From Chloracidobacterium thermophilum B (GTDB lineage Bacteria; Acidobacteriota; Blastocatellia; Chloracidobacteriales; Chloracidobacteriaceae), in assembly GCF_000226295.1 (NCBI RefSeq), contig NC_016025.1:434001-498000 (forward strand): a stretch of 64,000 nucleotides of DNA. The letters are read 5' to 3'. Shown in pieces: positions 18,425 to 28,832 of this stretch. Every line of letters starts with the position of its first letter. The first letter of the stretch is position 1. Both the position numbers and the translations under genes were made by a program. The notes under the pieces were generated by a model. It did not search any database, had not been told where the DNA came from, and was given only the letters and a program-made list of their open reading frames with translations.

Positions 18425-20254
18425 ATGTTTGTCTGTCTCATTGTGTGGTTTTTTATTTCCATTCTCAGTGTATTTTCAGCTTTTTCATTACTTTCCATTT
18501 TTCTCGAAAAGAAAGAAATAATAAAATTGCTTGGTATTCAGCCGTTTTTGACATCATTCATTGGGACATTGGCTTTGTCCAACTTGTTCATGATTCTTGC
18601 TTTCTTTTCTTCATTGAGAACAACACATCTTGTTGTTGTCTCAATCGCAGTACTATCCTACGCTTTTTTTTCACTCACAAGGCAGGATGTTCAAACTTTG
18701 GCAGACATCCTCAGAGAAAATTTTCTGACAATGCTAATCTCATCAGCATTGTCATTTTTTCTCATCAGCATTCCTCACCACGAAGCCTCAGATATTGTTG
18801 GTTATCATATTCAAATGGCGAAATATCTTCATGAATATGGATTGGTTACAGGTCTTGCACTTATCCATCCGCAACTCGGACATCAATCTATATGGTTTGC
18901 ATTACCCGCACCTTTTGAAGATTTTCTGGGAATTTACTCCAGTTTGATAGTAGGCGGATTTTCGCTTTTTATTTCATTTTGCCAATTTTTCAGAAGCCTG
19001 TCTCGAATCAATAAAGACATTTACGAATTTTTTTTGGTGTGCTTTTTTCTTTTAAGTTTTGTCGCCTTTTATGCACGGGTCTACGTTACTTCTGTAGAAG
19101 TGCCACTTAATATCATCATTGGCATGACTGTCTTCTGCTCACTCAGGTATTTTTCATCAGAGGATGAAACACCGGATTCTGAAGTAAAACACCTTTTTTT
19201 CTGGCCAGCAGTTATTTTTCCTTCATTCGGCTTTGCGCTCAAACTTACCGGCATCCCTGTCTTTCTGTTTGGTATCTATCTCTTCATCCATAGATTTGGG
19301 TTCAAACTGAACAAAAGTCATCTGAGGTGGGGTATCATAACTACTATTTTGGTGTTGACCAAGTTAACTGCTTCGGCTTTAACTTCCGGGTGTCCTCTGT
19401 ATCCTTCCAGCCTTTTTCATCTTCAAGCTCCGTGGTTTATTGGTGAAAACTCTTCAAAGGAGGTAATTGAACTTATCACTACGTTCGCACGCCTGGAGGT
19501 GACAAAAGCTCCAGAGAATATCAATCACCTGAATTGGATTTTTCCTTGGTCTAAAACCTTGGGCGGAAAAGGTGTGATTTATTTATTCATTTTCCTGATG
19601 ATACTGATTCTTTCCTGCATCCTGGTTTTGAAGAAGGATTTTTTGATTTTTTGCAAAAAATATACCAGCGTGTTACTTTTTGCCGCTGTCGGCGTTTTAT
19701 ACGTCTTCATCAATGCACCTAGGATCAAGTTTATGGGACCTTACATAATCACAATGGTATCCATGTTTCTCCTTGCAACTTTTCAAAAAGACGCTATCCT
19801 CTCTTCTCTTTCTCTCGTGGCATCTTTTTCCATTTCAGAGATAATGGTTGCCAATCGCAAGCTCGGACTGATACAGGCATTGCTGCTGTTGTTACTGGTC
19901 ATCTCCAGCACTCTTTACAGAGAAAAGTATAAACAATTTATTTTCCTTACAGCCTACACGCATAAACTTGTCCTACATTTGGCATACTTTACTGCGCTTA
20001 CCTTTTACTCTTCTACAAACACAAATCTCCTGTTGCTCCCGGAAGTTTCTTCATTGAAACGCCAGTTTACGAGCCAAGACATCAATGGAGTCAAGTTCTT
20101 CTTTCCCAAAAATTCCATTTCCTGTGGTTACTCACCTTTACCCTGTTCTTTGGGTAAAGTATGGTCAGAGTTTTCACTTGAAGACATCGAGCTTATTGAC
20201 AAAGAAAAAGGTATTGCCGGTGGCTTCAAAAGAAAAAACTACAGCCCGGAGTAG
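18425..20254 (+). CDS. AT-rich multi-spanning membrane protein (LIC_10190-like)
   Basis: 609 aa with about a dozen hydrophobic helices and a short soluble C-terminus. The motifs YHIQMAKYLHEYGLV and SGCPLYPSSLFH recall the LIC_10190-type family of large membrane proteins of unknown function, which have a layout like O-antigen or glycosyltransferase-type polytopic proteins. The base composition is plainly AT-rich (runs of T and A, codons such as TTT and AAA) against GC-rich neighbours, and the gene faces the opposite way inside an efflux operon. The ATG at 18425 follows GAGGAA; a TTG 12 bases upstream is less likely. It was probably acquired by transfer. Confidence 0.7.
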   Translation: MFVCLIVWFFISILSVFSAFSLLSIFLEKKEIIKLLGIQPFLTSFIGTLALSNLFMILAFFSSLRTTHLVVVSIAVLSYAFFSLTRQDVQTLADILRENFLTMLISSALSFFLISIPHHEASDIVGYHIQMAKYLHEYGLVTGLALIHPQLGHQSIWFALPAPFEDFLGIYSSLIVGGFSLFISFCQFFRSLSRINKDIYEFFLVCFFLLSFVAFYARVYVTSVEVPLNIIIGMTVFCSLRYFSSEDETPDSEVKHLFFWPAVIFPSFGFALKLTGIPVFLFGIYLFIHRFGFKLNKSHLRWGIITTILVLTKLTASALTSGCPLYPSSLFHLQAPWFIGENSSKEVIELITTFARLEVTKAPENINHLNWIFPWSKTLGGKGVIYLFIFLMILILSCILVLKKDFLIFCKKYTSVLLFAAVGVLYVFINAPRIKFMGPYIITMVSMFLLATFQKDAILSSLSLVASFSISEIMVANRKLGLIQALLLLLLVISSTLYREKYKQFIFLTAYTHKLVLHLAYFTALTFYSSTNTNLLLLPEVSSLKRQFTSQDINGVKFFFPKNSISCGYSPLPCSLGKVWSEFSLEDIELIDKEKGIAGGFKRKNYSPE

Positions 20255-20257
20255 CCT

Positions 20258-21592
20258 TCATCTATCTGTACTGGAAACAGCTTTCCCGTCCTCCAGCTTC
20301 TCCAGCCCGGTCACAACGACACGTTCGCCGGCTTCCAGACCGGACCGGATTTCGACTTCCCCCCCGACGCCTTCCCCCACCTGAACCACTCGCAGCCGCG
20401 CCCGATCCCCCTCAACGACATACGCCACCTGCGCGCCCAGACCCGGATGCCACCGGACAGCCGCGCGCGGGGCCATCACCCACGGCGTACGCTCCGCCAG
20501 CAGCAGCCGCGCCGTGACGAACATCCCCGGACGCAACCGCTGCTCCCCATTCGACACGATGACCTCAACGCGCAGACGGCGCGCATCAGCTTCCACCAGC
20601 GGGCGAATCGTCGTGACCTCGCCACGAATGACCCAGTCGGGATAGGCGTCGGTTGTGGCCTCGACCGCCTGCCCGCGCCGGACCCGCCCGGCTTCCCCGG
20701 CTGGTACCTGAAGCTCCAGCTTCAACCGTTCCAGTACCACCAACTCCATCAGGGGCTTCTCCGGCGTGACATACTCGCCCACATTGGCAAACCGCTCGGC
20801 CACATACCCGGCAAAAGGCGCCCGTACGGTGGTGTCTTCCACGGCTTTCTGCGCCAGTGCCACGGCCGCCCGCGCTTCGGCAATGCGCGCCTGTGCCGCC
20901 CGTAAACCGGCATATTCGGCCCGCAACCCGTCCAGGATGGCCGCGTAGCGGCGGCGCGCCGCCTGAACCTGCGCCTGCGCGGCTTCCAGCCGGGTGCGGG
21001 CTTCGTCGAGCACCGCGCGGGTGATGTTGTCATGGCGGGCCAGCCGCTCGTAGCGTTCCAGGGTGGCCCCGGCCAGCCGCGCCTCGGCTTCCGCTGCGGT
21101 CAATGCCGCCTGGGCCGCCTCGGCCTCTGGCGTCTGACGTGGGTCAAACACCTCGCCGGTGAGTCCCAGCCGGGCCCGGAGCTGGGCTTCGGCCGCCTCA
21201 GCCTGTGCCAGAGCCGCTTCGGCCTGTGCCAGCCGCTGCCGCGCTTCGCGGTCATCGAGTCGCGCCAGCACCTGCCCTTCCCGTACCACAGCGCCCACAT
21301 CCACCGGGATGTCCACCACCTTCCCCATTGCCGCCGAAGCCACTGCCGACTGCCGCCACGGGACAACGTTTCCCGTCGCCAGGATGGACTGCGGGCGCAT
21401 CCGCACCTGCACGCGCGCCACCGTCACGGGCGTTGGCGCCTCCGTTGCGGCCGACGCCTGGTTTTGGGCTGGACGCTGACACCCAACCCCCAGAACCAAC
21501 GCCACCAGACACAGCCCGCCCACGCCCCAGGCCGCCAGGCCATTGCTACCGCATCGGCGCACTGAAAGCTGCTCCCCTTCCCGGTGCCCCAT
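20258..21592 (-). CDS. RND periplasmic adaptor lipoprotein (MFP)
   Basis: 444 aa. The lipobox LGVGC near residue 38 predicts a lipoprotein. The first lipoyl half (MGKVVDIPVDVGAVVREGQVLARLDD), a long Ala/Glu/Arg coiled-coil, then VRAPFAGYVAERFANVGEYV and a beta-barrel give the AcrA/MexA architecture. It starts one base after the TetR stop, so the two are co-transcribed. Its natural partner is the HAE-1 pump at 15277-18390, although an inverted AT-rich gene now lies between them. An in-frame ATG 15 codons upstream lies inside tetR and was not used. Confidence 0.85.
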   Translation of the reverse strand: MGHREGEQLSVRRCGSNGLAAWGVGGLCLVALVLGVGCQRPAQNQASAATEAPTPVTVARVQVRMRPQSILATGNVVPWRQSAVASAAMGKVVDIPVDVGAVVREGQVLARLDDREARQRLAQAEAALAQAEAAEAQLRARLGLTGEVFDPRQTPEAEAAQAALTAAEAEARLAGATLERYERLARHDNITRAVLDEARTRLEAAQAQVQAARRRYAAILDGLRAEYAGLRAAQARIAEARAAVALAQKAVEDTTVRAPFAGYVAERFANVGEYVTPEKPLMELVVLERLKLELQVPAGEAGRVRRGQAVEATTDAYPDWVIRGEVTTIRPLVEADARRLRVEVIVSNGEQRLRPGMFVTARLLLAERTPWVMAPRAAVRWHPGLGAQVAYVVEGDRARLRVVQVGEGVGGEVEIRSGLEAGERVVVTGLEKLEDGKAVSSTDR

Positions 21593-21593
21593 G

Positions 21594-22220
21594 TCACGCC
21601 CCTGCCATTTCCGTACCGGTGCGGCCGGGCGCTGCACTCCAGGCCAGGATCAGGTCACACACCTGCTGCCGTTGGCGGCCGACCGGCGGCGCCAGGCCGA
21701 AGCCTTCGGCAAAGTAGATGCCATCGGCGGCAAACCGGACAGCCGTGGCTGTCACTTCATCCACACCATCGGACACCAGCAGCCGATGCCAGCGGTCATA
21801 GGCCGTTTGAATCAGTCCCAGCAGTTCGGGGTTGACGGCCAGCGCCGCCAGGAAACTCGCCAGATCGCCCTGCCCCAGGCCCAAGGTCAACGACTCGTTC
21901 GGATCGACCTCGGCAAAGGAAGCCCGTACGTAAGCCCGCAACCAGCGCCCCGGCTTTTCCGGCTCTGGATCACGGGCATACTCCCGCGCCATGGCGCGGT
22001 CCCACTCAGCAATGAACGTCTCAATCAGCGCCCGGATGAGCGCCTCCTTGGTTGGGAAGTGGTACAGCAGTCCCCCCTTGCTGACGCCGGCCGCGCGGGC
22101 GACGGCGTCAAGGGTCAGCCGAGGCAACCCCTCTTCAGCGACGACCCGCACCGTCGCGCGGAGCAGTTCATCCCGTGTCACCTGGGCTGGAGTTGCGGAT
22201 TTGGTTGAAGGACGACGCAT
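21594..22220 (-). CDS. TetR-family regulator of the efflux operon
   Basis: 208 aa. The N-terminal helix-turn-helix (LTLDAVARAAGVSKGGLLYHFPTKEALI) is a textbook TetR motif. The C-terminal half resembles the TetR_C ligand domain. A perfect inverted repeat sits inside the promoter directly upstream, so it most likely represses itself and the adaptor gene. The ATG at 22220 is only 7 bases after the predicted -10 box and has no Shine-Dalgarno, which suggests leaderless translation. A longer start at 22277 would read through the operator and was rejected. Confidence 0.86.
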   Translation of the reverse strand: MRRPSTKSATPAQVTRDELLRATVRVVAEEGLPRLTLDAVARAAGVSKGGLLYHFPTKEALIRALIETFIAEWDRAMAREYARDPEPEKPGRWLRAYVRASFAEVDPNESLTLGLGQGDLASFLAALAVNPELLGLIQTAYDRWHRLLVSDGVDEVTATAVRFAADGIYFAEGFGLAPPVGRQRQQVCDLILAWSAAPGRTGTEMAGA

Positions 22221-22227
22221 GGCGCGT

Positions 22228-22256
22228 ACTGTACCGTCCAGACGGTACAGTGTCAA
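22228..22256 (-). promoter_or_regulatory. TetR operator overlapping a sigma-70 type promoter
   Basis: A perfect palindrome has the arms ACTGTACCGTC (22228-22238) and GACGGTACAGT (22241-22251) around CA. On the minus strand a perfect TTGACA (-35) is followed by exactly 17 bases and TACAGT (-10). The operator fills the spacer and the -10 box, so repressor binding would block polymerase. The predicted transcript start falls at or within a base or two of the tetR ATG. Confidence 0.78.
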
Positions 22257-22312
22257 CCCGGACAACCACTGGCACAACCCCTGGTTGCAGTTGCGCCTGT
22301 GAAAACCCGCTT

Positions 22313-23596
22313 TTACCGGGAACGTGGCGTCGAAGTCGGGGTAATCCGTGCCAGCGCCAGCTCGGCCGTCTCCCGGACGCTGAAATGCTCGTCCTCGATG
22401 GCCGCCCGCTCCAGTGTCGGCCGCACGTCGGTTTCACCGACGCCCACAAGCAGCCCCAGACCCCGCGCCGCCGCCGCCCGCACACGCCATTCCTTGTCGT
22501 GTGTTGCTTCAATCAACGGCACAACCGCCTTCGGATGGCGCGTCGCCGCCAGCGCGTGAACGTAGCGCCAGCGCATTGGCAGGGCCGTGTTCTTGAGGTT
22601 GGAGGTGAGCATGTCAAGCGACTGCATCTCCACCCGGACCGGAGAAACCGCTGGCATGGCCTCCGGCGGTGGCAGCGAGCGAATCGTCCGCTCACGGACA
22701 ATGGTGAAGTTTTTGAGGCTGTGCCGGGCGGCAGCGCGCACCAGGGCATTTTCGTCCCGCACGGCCAGACGTTCGAGAATGCGCTGGGCCTGCTGATACG
22801 GCTCGATGCGCCGCATCTCCATCGTGCCCAGCATGGCAATGGCCTGAAAGCGCAGGTTGGGATGTTCTTCTTCCGTCGAGGCGACCAGATTTTCCACCAG
22901 CCGGGCTTCTTCGTCCGGGATGTAACCGAAGCTCGCCAGCGCCAGCATGGCCTCAACCCGGATGCCCATTTCCTTGGCCTTGCGCATCTCGATGAGCAAG
23001 GGCGAGACCGCCCGTTCGTCCACGACGCGGGGTGCGCTGTCGCAAAGCCGCAGGTGTGCGCGCCAGACTTCCCGGTTGCGCGCCGCCAACAGGGTTTCCA
23101 GCGCCTCCTCACGACCCAGCCGGACCATCTCCGAAGCCGTCCAGGCGCGAATCGTCCAGTCTTCGTCGTCAAGCAGGCGGATGATTTCCGGCAGCGCCGC
23201 AAAATCTCTGAGGCTCACCAGCGCCGAAACCGTCAATCCGCGCACTTCGGTCGAGTCGTCATGCAGGCGTTCCCGCAGCGGTTCACTGGCCCGTGGGTCT
23301 TCGAGTTTGCCCAGCGTATCCACGACAACGGCCCGAACCTCCGGCTCCGGGTCAGACAGCCGCCGCAACAGCGCATCCACGGCTTCCCTGGCTTCCGCTC
23401 CGGTACGCTCAGACAACTCACCGGCCGCCCGTACCCGACGTGTCGGGCGGGCATGCTCCAGGTTCGCCAGAATCTCACGTAAGGGACGCCGGCGTGGTTG
23501 TGCTGCCCGTCGGTAGAGCCACCGTATGGTCAGAACAATTGCCGCCGCCGTGCAAAACGAAGCAAACAGGACCCAGAGGACGGGAAGACCTTTCAT
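22313..23596 (-). CDS. Membrane-anchored HEAT-repeat protein
   Basis: 427 aa. One N-terminal membrane segment (LWVLFASFCTAAAIVLTIRW) is followed by a basic stretch and then HEAT/PBS-lyase-like helical repeats. Examples are LLRRLSDPEPEVRAVVVDTL, LRERLHDDSTEVRGLTVSAL, LLDDEDWTIRAWTASEM and the C-terminal EATHDKEWRVRAAAARGL. Such repeats are protein-protein scaffolds. It lies upstream of the tetR gene in the same direction, 92 bp away, but the tetR gene has its own promoter. A GAGGA site precedes the ATG. Confidence 0.8.
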   Translation of the reverse strand: MKGLPVLWVLFASFCTAAAIVLTIRWLYRRAAQPRRRPLREILANLEHARPTRRVRAAGELSERTGAEAREAVDALLRRLSDPEPEVRAVVVDTLGKLEDPRASEPLRERLHDDSTEVRGLTVSALVSLRDFAALPEIIRLLDDEDWTIRAWTASEMVRLGREEALETLLAARNREVWRAHLRLCDSAPRVVDERAVSPLLIEMRKAKEMGIRVEAMLALASFGYIPDEEARLVENLVASTEEEHPNLRFQAIAMLGTMEMRRIEPYQQAQRILERLAVRDENALVRAAARHSLKNFTIVRERTIRSLPPPEAMPAVSPVRVEMQSLDMLTSNLKNTALPMRWRYVHALAATRHPKAVVPLIEATHDKEWRVRAAAARGLGLLVGVGETDVRPTLERAAIEDEHFSVRETAELALARITPTSTPRSR

Positions 23597-23840
23597 GTGC
23601 GCTTTTCCTCGCCAGCGAGAATGCCAGAGCGACCTGCCTGTGGTCGTGGAAGTGTCTCTAATCTACGATAAAATCGCTATCATTCACAGTGGCCACAGCA
23701 ACATCAGCATTTTCCCTCACCTTGCCGGGATGCATTACCCTGGCTTGAGCTGAAATTTGATTTGGCTTGCATCCAGAGCAACCTCCGCCGCCTCTGGCAA
23801 CTCTGGCATGATGCTGACCTGACATATCCGCCAACCAGCC

Positions 23841-25202
<1,362 letters not shown>

Positions 25203-25211
25203 CGCACTGGC

Positions 25212-25474
25212 TTACCCACTTCCTCCCCGGCCGGCTTTGGGCGCATCTCCGCGAACATCCACGTGAATGCGCTTGTGGCGTCCTGTTGCGCCGTGCTGGA
25301 TGGTGATCGCTGACTTGGGACAGTGGAAATGCTCCCGGCCGGCAATGCAATCCGTTCGGCATTCGCCCGTCCCTCGTGGGGCGGCGACATGACACAGGCG
25401 CGCCAGGTCCCATCAGACAGGCGTTCCAGCCGCCGCTGGCGCGCGTTGGGCTTGACGGTAACTTGCAGTATCAT
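25212..25474 (-). pseudogene. DUF167/YggU-family gene with a frameshift
   Basis: On the minus strand the frame from the ATG at 25474 reads LQVTVKPNARQRRLE, then MSPPHEGRANAE, the front half of a DUF167 protein. After about residue 45 this frame loses similarity. The neighbouring frame then supplies the rest of the family (REHFHCPKSAITI, then GATGRHKRIHVDVRG) and stops at 25212-25214. Adding one base (or removing two) near the GCATTGCCGGCC at about 25337-25348 restores one reading frame of about 88 codons. It is either a true pseudogene or a sequencing error. It converges on the SUMF1-like gene. Confidence 0.75.
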
Positions 25475-25580
25475 CGTTGAACTCCAGCGTCCATTGGCGT
25501 CAGTATCAGAATGCCTCTGTCAACCGGACGCCACATATCAGTTATGATTCCCTACCCACGACACAGGTCAGAAACGCCTC

Positions 25581-26279
25581 ATGCCCATTCTGGAGTTTCC
25601 ACCGGTCGAAGAAGCCGATGAACATGGACTGTTGGCGGTGGGGGGCGACCTTCACGTGTCTTCCCTGCTGCTGGCCTACAGCAACGGCATTTTCCCCTGG
25701 CCACACGAAGGCTACCCCATGCTCTGGTTTGCGCCGGCAGAACGGGCCATTCTGGATTTTGACGACTTTCACATCCCCTCCCGCCTGGCGCGTTACCTGA
25801 AAAAGGTCAACTATACCTTCCACATCAACACGGACTTCGCGGCGGTCATCCACGCCTGCCGCACCAGCGTGCGCAAGCGCCAGCAGGGAACCTGGATTAC
25901 ACCGGAAATCGAAGCCGCCTACACGGCGCTCCATGAAGCCGGCCACGCCCACAGCTTTGAGGCGCGTACCCCGGATGGAGAACTTGTTGGCGGCATGTAT
26001 GGCGTCATGATCGGGCGGGCCTTTTCCGGTGAGAGTATGTTCTTCCGCGCACCGCATGCGTCAAAGTTCGTCATTGTGGAAACCGTCGCCTACTTCCGCC
26101 AGCACGGAATGACCTGGTTTGACATCGAAGTGATGACCCCCCACATGGCGTTGTTCGGCGCAAAGGAAATCCCACGGGCCGAATTCATGCGGCGGCTCAA
26201 ACAGGCCATTGCCCAACCGCCCATCCCGTTGCCGCCGCCCAGACGGCGGCGCATACCCCATTCAGCCCTGTTTTCCTGA
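25581..26279 (+). CDS. aat: Leucyl/phenylalanyl-tRNA-protein transferase
   Basis: 232 aa, normal length. The N-terminal GLLAVGGDL, then YSNGIFPWP and MLWFAPAERAIL, and the core GGMYGVMIGRAFSGESMFF are the Aat signatures. The enzyme adds Leu or Phe to proteins with N-terminal Arg or Lys, marking them for ClpS/ClpAP degradation (N-end rule). The neighbouring genes are unrelated and it appears monocistronic. The C-terminal tail is rich in Pro/Arg, beyond the conserved core. Confidence 0.94.
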   Translation: MPILEFPPVEEADEHGLLAVGGDLHVSSLLLAYSNGIFPWPHEGYPMLWFAPAERAILDFDDFHIPSRLARYLKKVNYTFHINTDFAAVIHACRTSVRKRQQGTWITPEIEAAYTALHEAGHAHSFEARTPDGELVGGMYGVMIGRAFSGESMFFRAPHASKFVIVETVAYFRQHGMTWFDIEVMTPHMALFGAKEIPRAEFMRRLKQAIAQPPIPLPPPRRRRIPHSALFS

Positions 26280-26453
26280 GCCATCCACGGCCACGGCTTC
26301 CGGCTTTTCCGGCACAGTCGCGTCACTTCTGAAAGGCAGCCGGAGTCGGCGATCTTTATAACTTGCAAAGACTGTAAAACCTGCGCCATACCTTTGTGAA
26401 AAGGGACAGGCTTCCATTGCCCATACCGGACGGTTTTTCGTAGGGGGAGCAAC

Positions 26454-28709
26454 GTGCTGAAAGCGCCTAAACTGAAATCCGTGCTGTTGACTGCACTTAT
26501 CACTGGATGGCTTCCCCTGGCGATTCTTGCCCAGAAACCGCCAGCCCCACCGGCAGCCCCCGGCACGCCCCCGGCGGATGCCCCCAAGGCAGCGGGGCAG
26601 GAACCGGCGCCAGGTCAGGGAGAAGACGAAGAAGACGTTATTACTCTTGGCACGGAGCTGCTTCAGCTCTACGTCAGTGTCACCGACAAACAGGGCCGCC
26701 CGGTCAACAATCTCCAGCGGGAACACTTTGTGCTTCGGGAGGATGGTAAGCCACAGGACATCGCCTTTTTTTCGGCGGTCGCCAATGGCGTGCTTGCTGA
26801 TGACCCGGAGGCCAGCACTGAACCGGAAAACCGGTTGCGACCGCCGGCCGTGACACCGGAAGGGCGCTATTTTGCGCTCGTTGTAGATGATCTGCACATT
26901 GCGCCGGGCAACTTTTTGCCGTTGCGCAACGCCCTGCTCAACTTTGTCGAAAAAAACATCGTGGAAGGTGATCACCTGCTTGTGTTGTCCACGAGCGGAA
27001 CCTTGGGCTTTCTCCAGCAGATGACCGACGACAGGCGCATCATGCGGCTCGCCATCGAGCGGCTGACGCCACGCAATGAGGCCGTTGACCAGGGCAGCTT
27101 CGGCTTTGGATTCACCATGACGGACTACGAGGCGTTTCTGGTTGAGCGCAATGACCGTCAGACCATTGACTTTCTGACGCAACTGTACATCCGCTCTTCT
27201 CCGGGCACCCCGCCAAACCAGGCTGAAACCCTCGTGCGCGCTTCGGCGCGCAGCCTTGCCCAGCGGACGGAATACCTGACGACCAGCACCCTTGAGACCA
27301 TCCGCGCAGCGGCACTGGCACTCGGCAACTATCCGGGGCGGAAAACGCTTCTCCTTGCCACGGATGGCTTCATCAACGACGAATTCAACCGCAACGGACG
27401 CTTTCGCATCCAGCGGGTACTCGATGCCGCAACCCGTGCTGGTGTTACGGTGTACTCCATCCACAGCGCCGGTCTGGAAGTCGCGGCGGGCTTTGACGCC
27501 AGCCAACCCGGCCGCTTTGATCCGACCGGAATTGGGCTGAGTCTTGCCTCGCAGGCACAACAGGCCCGCCAAGACGCCTTCCGTGAACTGGCCGCAGCCA
27601 CCGGTGGGCTGACCTTTGTCAACACGAATGATCTGTCCGGCGCTTTCAGCAAGGCGGTGGCCGATGCCTCCACCTACTACGCGCTCGCCTACTACCCGGA
27701 CAAAAAGCCGGATGGCCGCTTTCACAAAATCGAAGTCAAACTCAACCTCCCTGGAAGCTTCACCATCCGCACGCAGCAGGGCTTTTTCTCGCCAAGCGAA
27801 AAGTCCATCCAGAAAGCCGCCGAGAAAAAGAAAAAGCAGGACGCCAAACTCAGCCCCGAAGCCCTGGCGGCGCGTGAAGTCAAAGCGGCGCTCGGCGCGC
27901 CGGTGCCACCGCGCGACATCCCTCTGCGGCTGGCCTCGACCTTCGTTTCCAACGATCTCGAAACGAGCTTCTCCCTGGCGTTTCCCCTGAAAAACATTGC
28001 CTTCCGGGATGTCAAGGGGCGGAAGTCCAATACCCTGACGATGGGCTTTGTCGTTTTTGACCTCAACGGCAAGGCGCTGATGGCGCAGGAAGACACTATC
28101 GCGTTGAACATCCTGCCGGAGCGGTTGGCGCTGGCGCAGGCCGGGTGGGGATCGCAGACCAAGTCGCTCAAACTCGCGCCCGGGATGTACAACGTCCGCG
28201 CCGCCATCTATGACCCCATCACGGAGCACCGGGGCGCTGTCAACCGGTGGATTGAGATTCCGAATGTGTCAAAGGCCGGGATGATGCTTTCCGACATCAT
28301 CTTTCTGCAGGTTGCCCAACCGACGGCAACCGAGCCGGGCGACTCCCAGCCGGTGGCGGGACAGGCCCTGCCCCCCAATCTGGCACCCATCAATCAGGCG
28401 GTGCGCCGCTATCCGGCCGGGGCGCAACTCGTGTTCGTCGTCACGGCCCACAACGTGCCCAAGGGAAAACCAACGGCCGGAAAGTCCAATCTGGCCTTTC
28501 AGATTCAGATTTTCCGTGACAAGGAAGCCGTTTATGTCAGTCCTCTGCAACGTACACAGTCTCCGCCCAACGCGGACGGCACCCTGACCTATGCCGGACA
28601 GGTCTCCCTTGAAGGGCTGGCCGCTGGTCAATACCGGCTGAAACTGGTAGCGTACGAGGAAACAACCAAAAAAACAGCAGTCCAGTCGCAAGACTTCACT
28701 ATTCACTGA
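26454..28709 (+). CDS. Acidobacterial VWFA-related secreted protein
   Basis: 751 aa starting with GTG after a strong GGGGGAG site. It has a signal peptide ending near ILAQ and a Pro/Ala-rich linker. A domain typical of acidobacterial VWFA-related proteins follows (LYVSVTDKQGRPVNNLQREHFVLREDGKPQDI, split here by VTDKQGRPV and FVLREDG). The von Willebrand A-like domain is next (FALVVDDLHIAPGNF, then TLLLATDGF and GVTVYSIHSAGLEV). A long C-terminal beta-rich region ends at YEETTKKTAVQSQDF. It probably binds other exported proteins or matrix; no enzymatic site is seen. A hairpin follows the stop. Confidence 0.82.
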   Translation: MLKAPKLKSVLLTALITGWLPLAILAQKPPAPPAAPGTPPADAPKAAGQEPAPGQGEDEEDVITLGTELLQLYVSVTDKQGRPVNNLQREHFVLREDGKPQDIAFFSAVANGVLADDPEASTEPENRLRPPAVTPEGRYFALVVDDLHIAPGNFLPLRNALLNFVEKNIVEGDHLLVLSTSGTLGFLQQMTDDRRIMRLAIERLTPRNEAVDQGSFGFGFTMTDYEAFLVERNDRQTIDFLTQLYIRSSPGTPPNQAETLVRASARSLAQRTEYLTTSTLETIRAAALALGNYPGRKTLLLATDGFINDEFNRNGRFRIQRVLDAATRAGVTVYSIHSAGLEVAAGFDASQPGRFDPTGIGLSLASQAQQARQDAFRELAAATGGLTFVNTNDLSGAFSKAVADASTYYALAYYPDKKPDGRFHKIEVKLNLPGSFTIRTQQGFFSPSEKSIQKAAEKKKKQDAKLSPEALAAREVKAALGAPVPPRDIPLRLASTFVSNDLETSFSLAFPLKNIAFRDVKGRKSNTLTMGFVVFDLNGKALMAQEDTIALNILPERLALAQAGWGSQTKSLKLAPGMYNVRAAIYDPITEHRGAVNRWIEIPNVSKAGMMLSDIIFLQVAQPTATEPGDSQPVAGQALPPNLAPINQAVRRYPAGAQLVFVVTAHNVPKGKPTAGKSNLAFQIQIFRDKEAVYVSPLQRTQSPPNADGTLTYAGQVSLEGLAAGQYRLKLVAYEETTKKTAVQSQDFTIH

Positions 28710-28755
28710 GTCGTGGGGGCCGACCGGCTGTGGAGGCCGGCTGTGTCAGGGCAGG

Positions 28756-28797
28756 GCCTGCGGCACATCCACCGGCTGCGCCGCAGGCGTGCGGTTT
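28756..28797 (+). terminator. Possible terminator after the VWFA-related gene
   Basis: Nine-bp arms GCCTGCGGC (28756-28764) and GCCGCAGGC (28780-28788) with a 15-nt loop are followed after a few bases by a TTTT run. The tract is short, so read-through into the next gene is possible. Confidence 0.4.
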
Positions 28798-28832
28798 TCA
28801 TCGTTTCCCATTCACGAAAGGAGCCTGTATCC

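Noticed and set aside
26262-28229. 655-codon minus-strand open frame
   Set aside because: It is a shadow of the VWFA-related gene; no domain or ribosome site.
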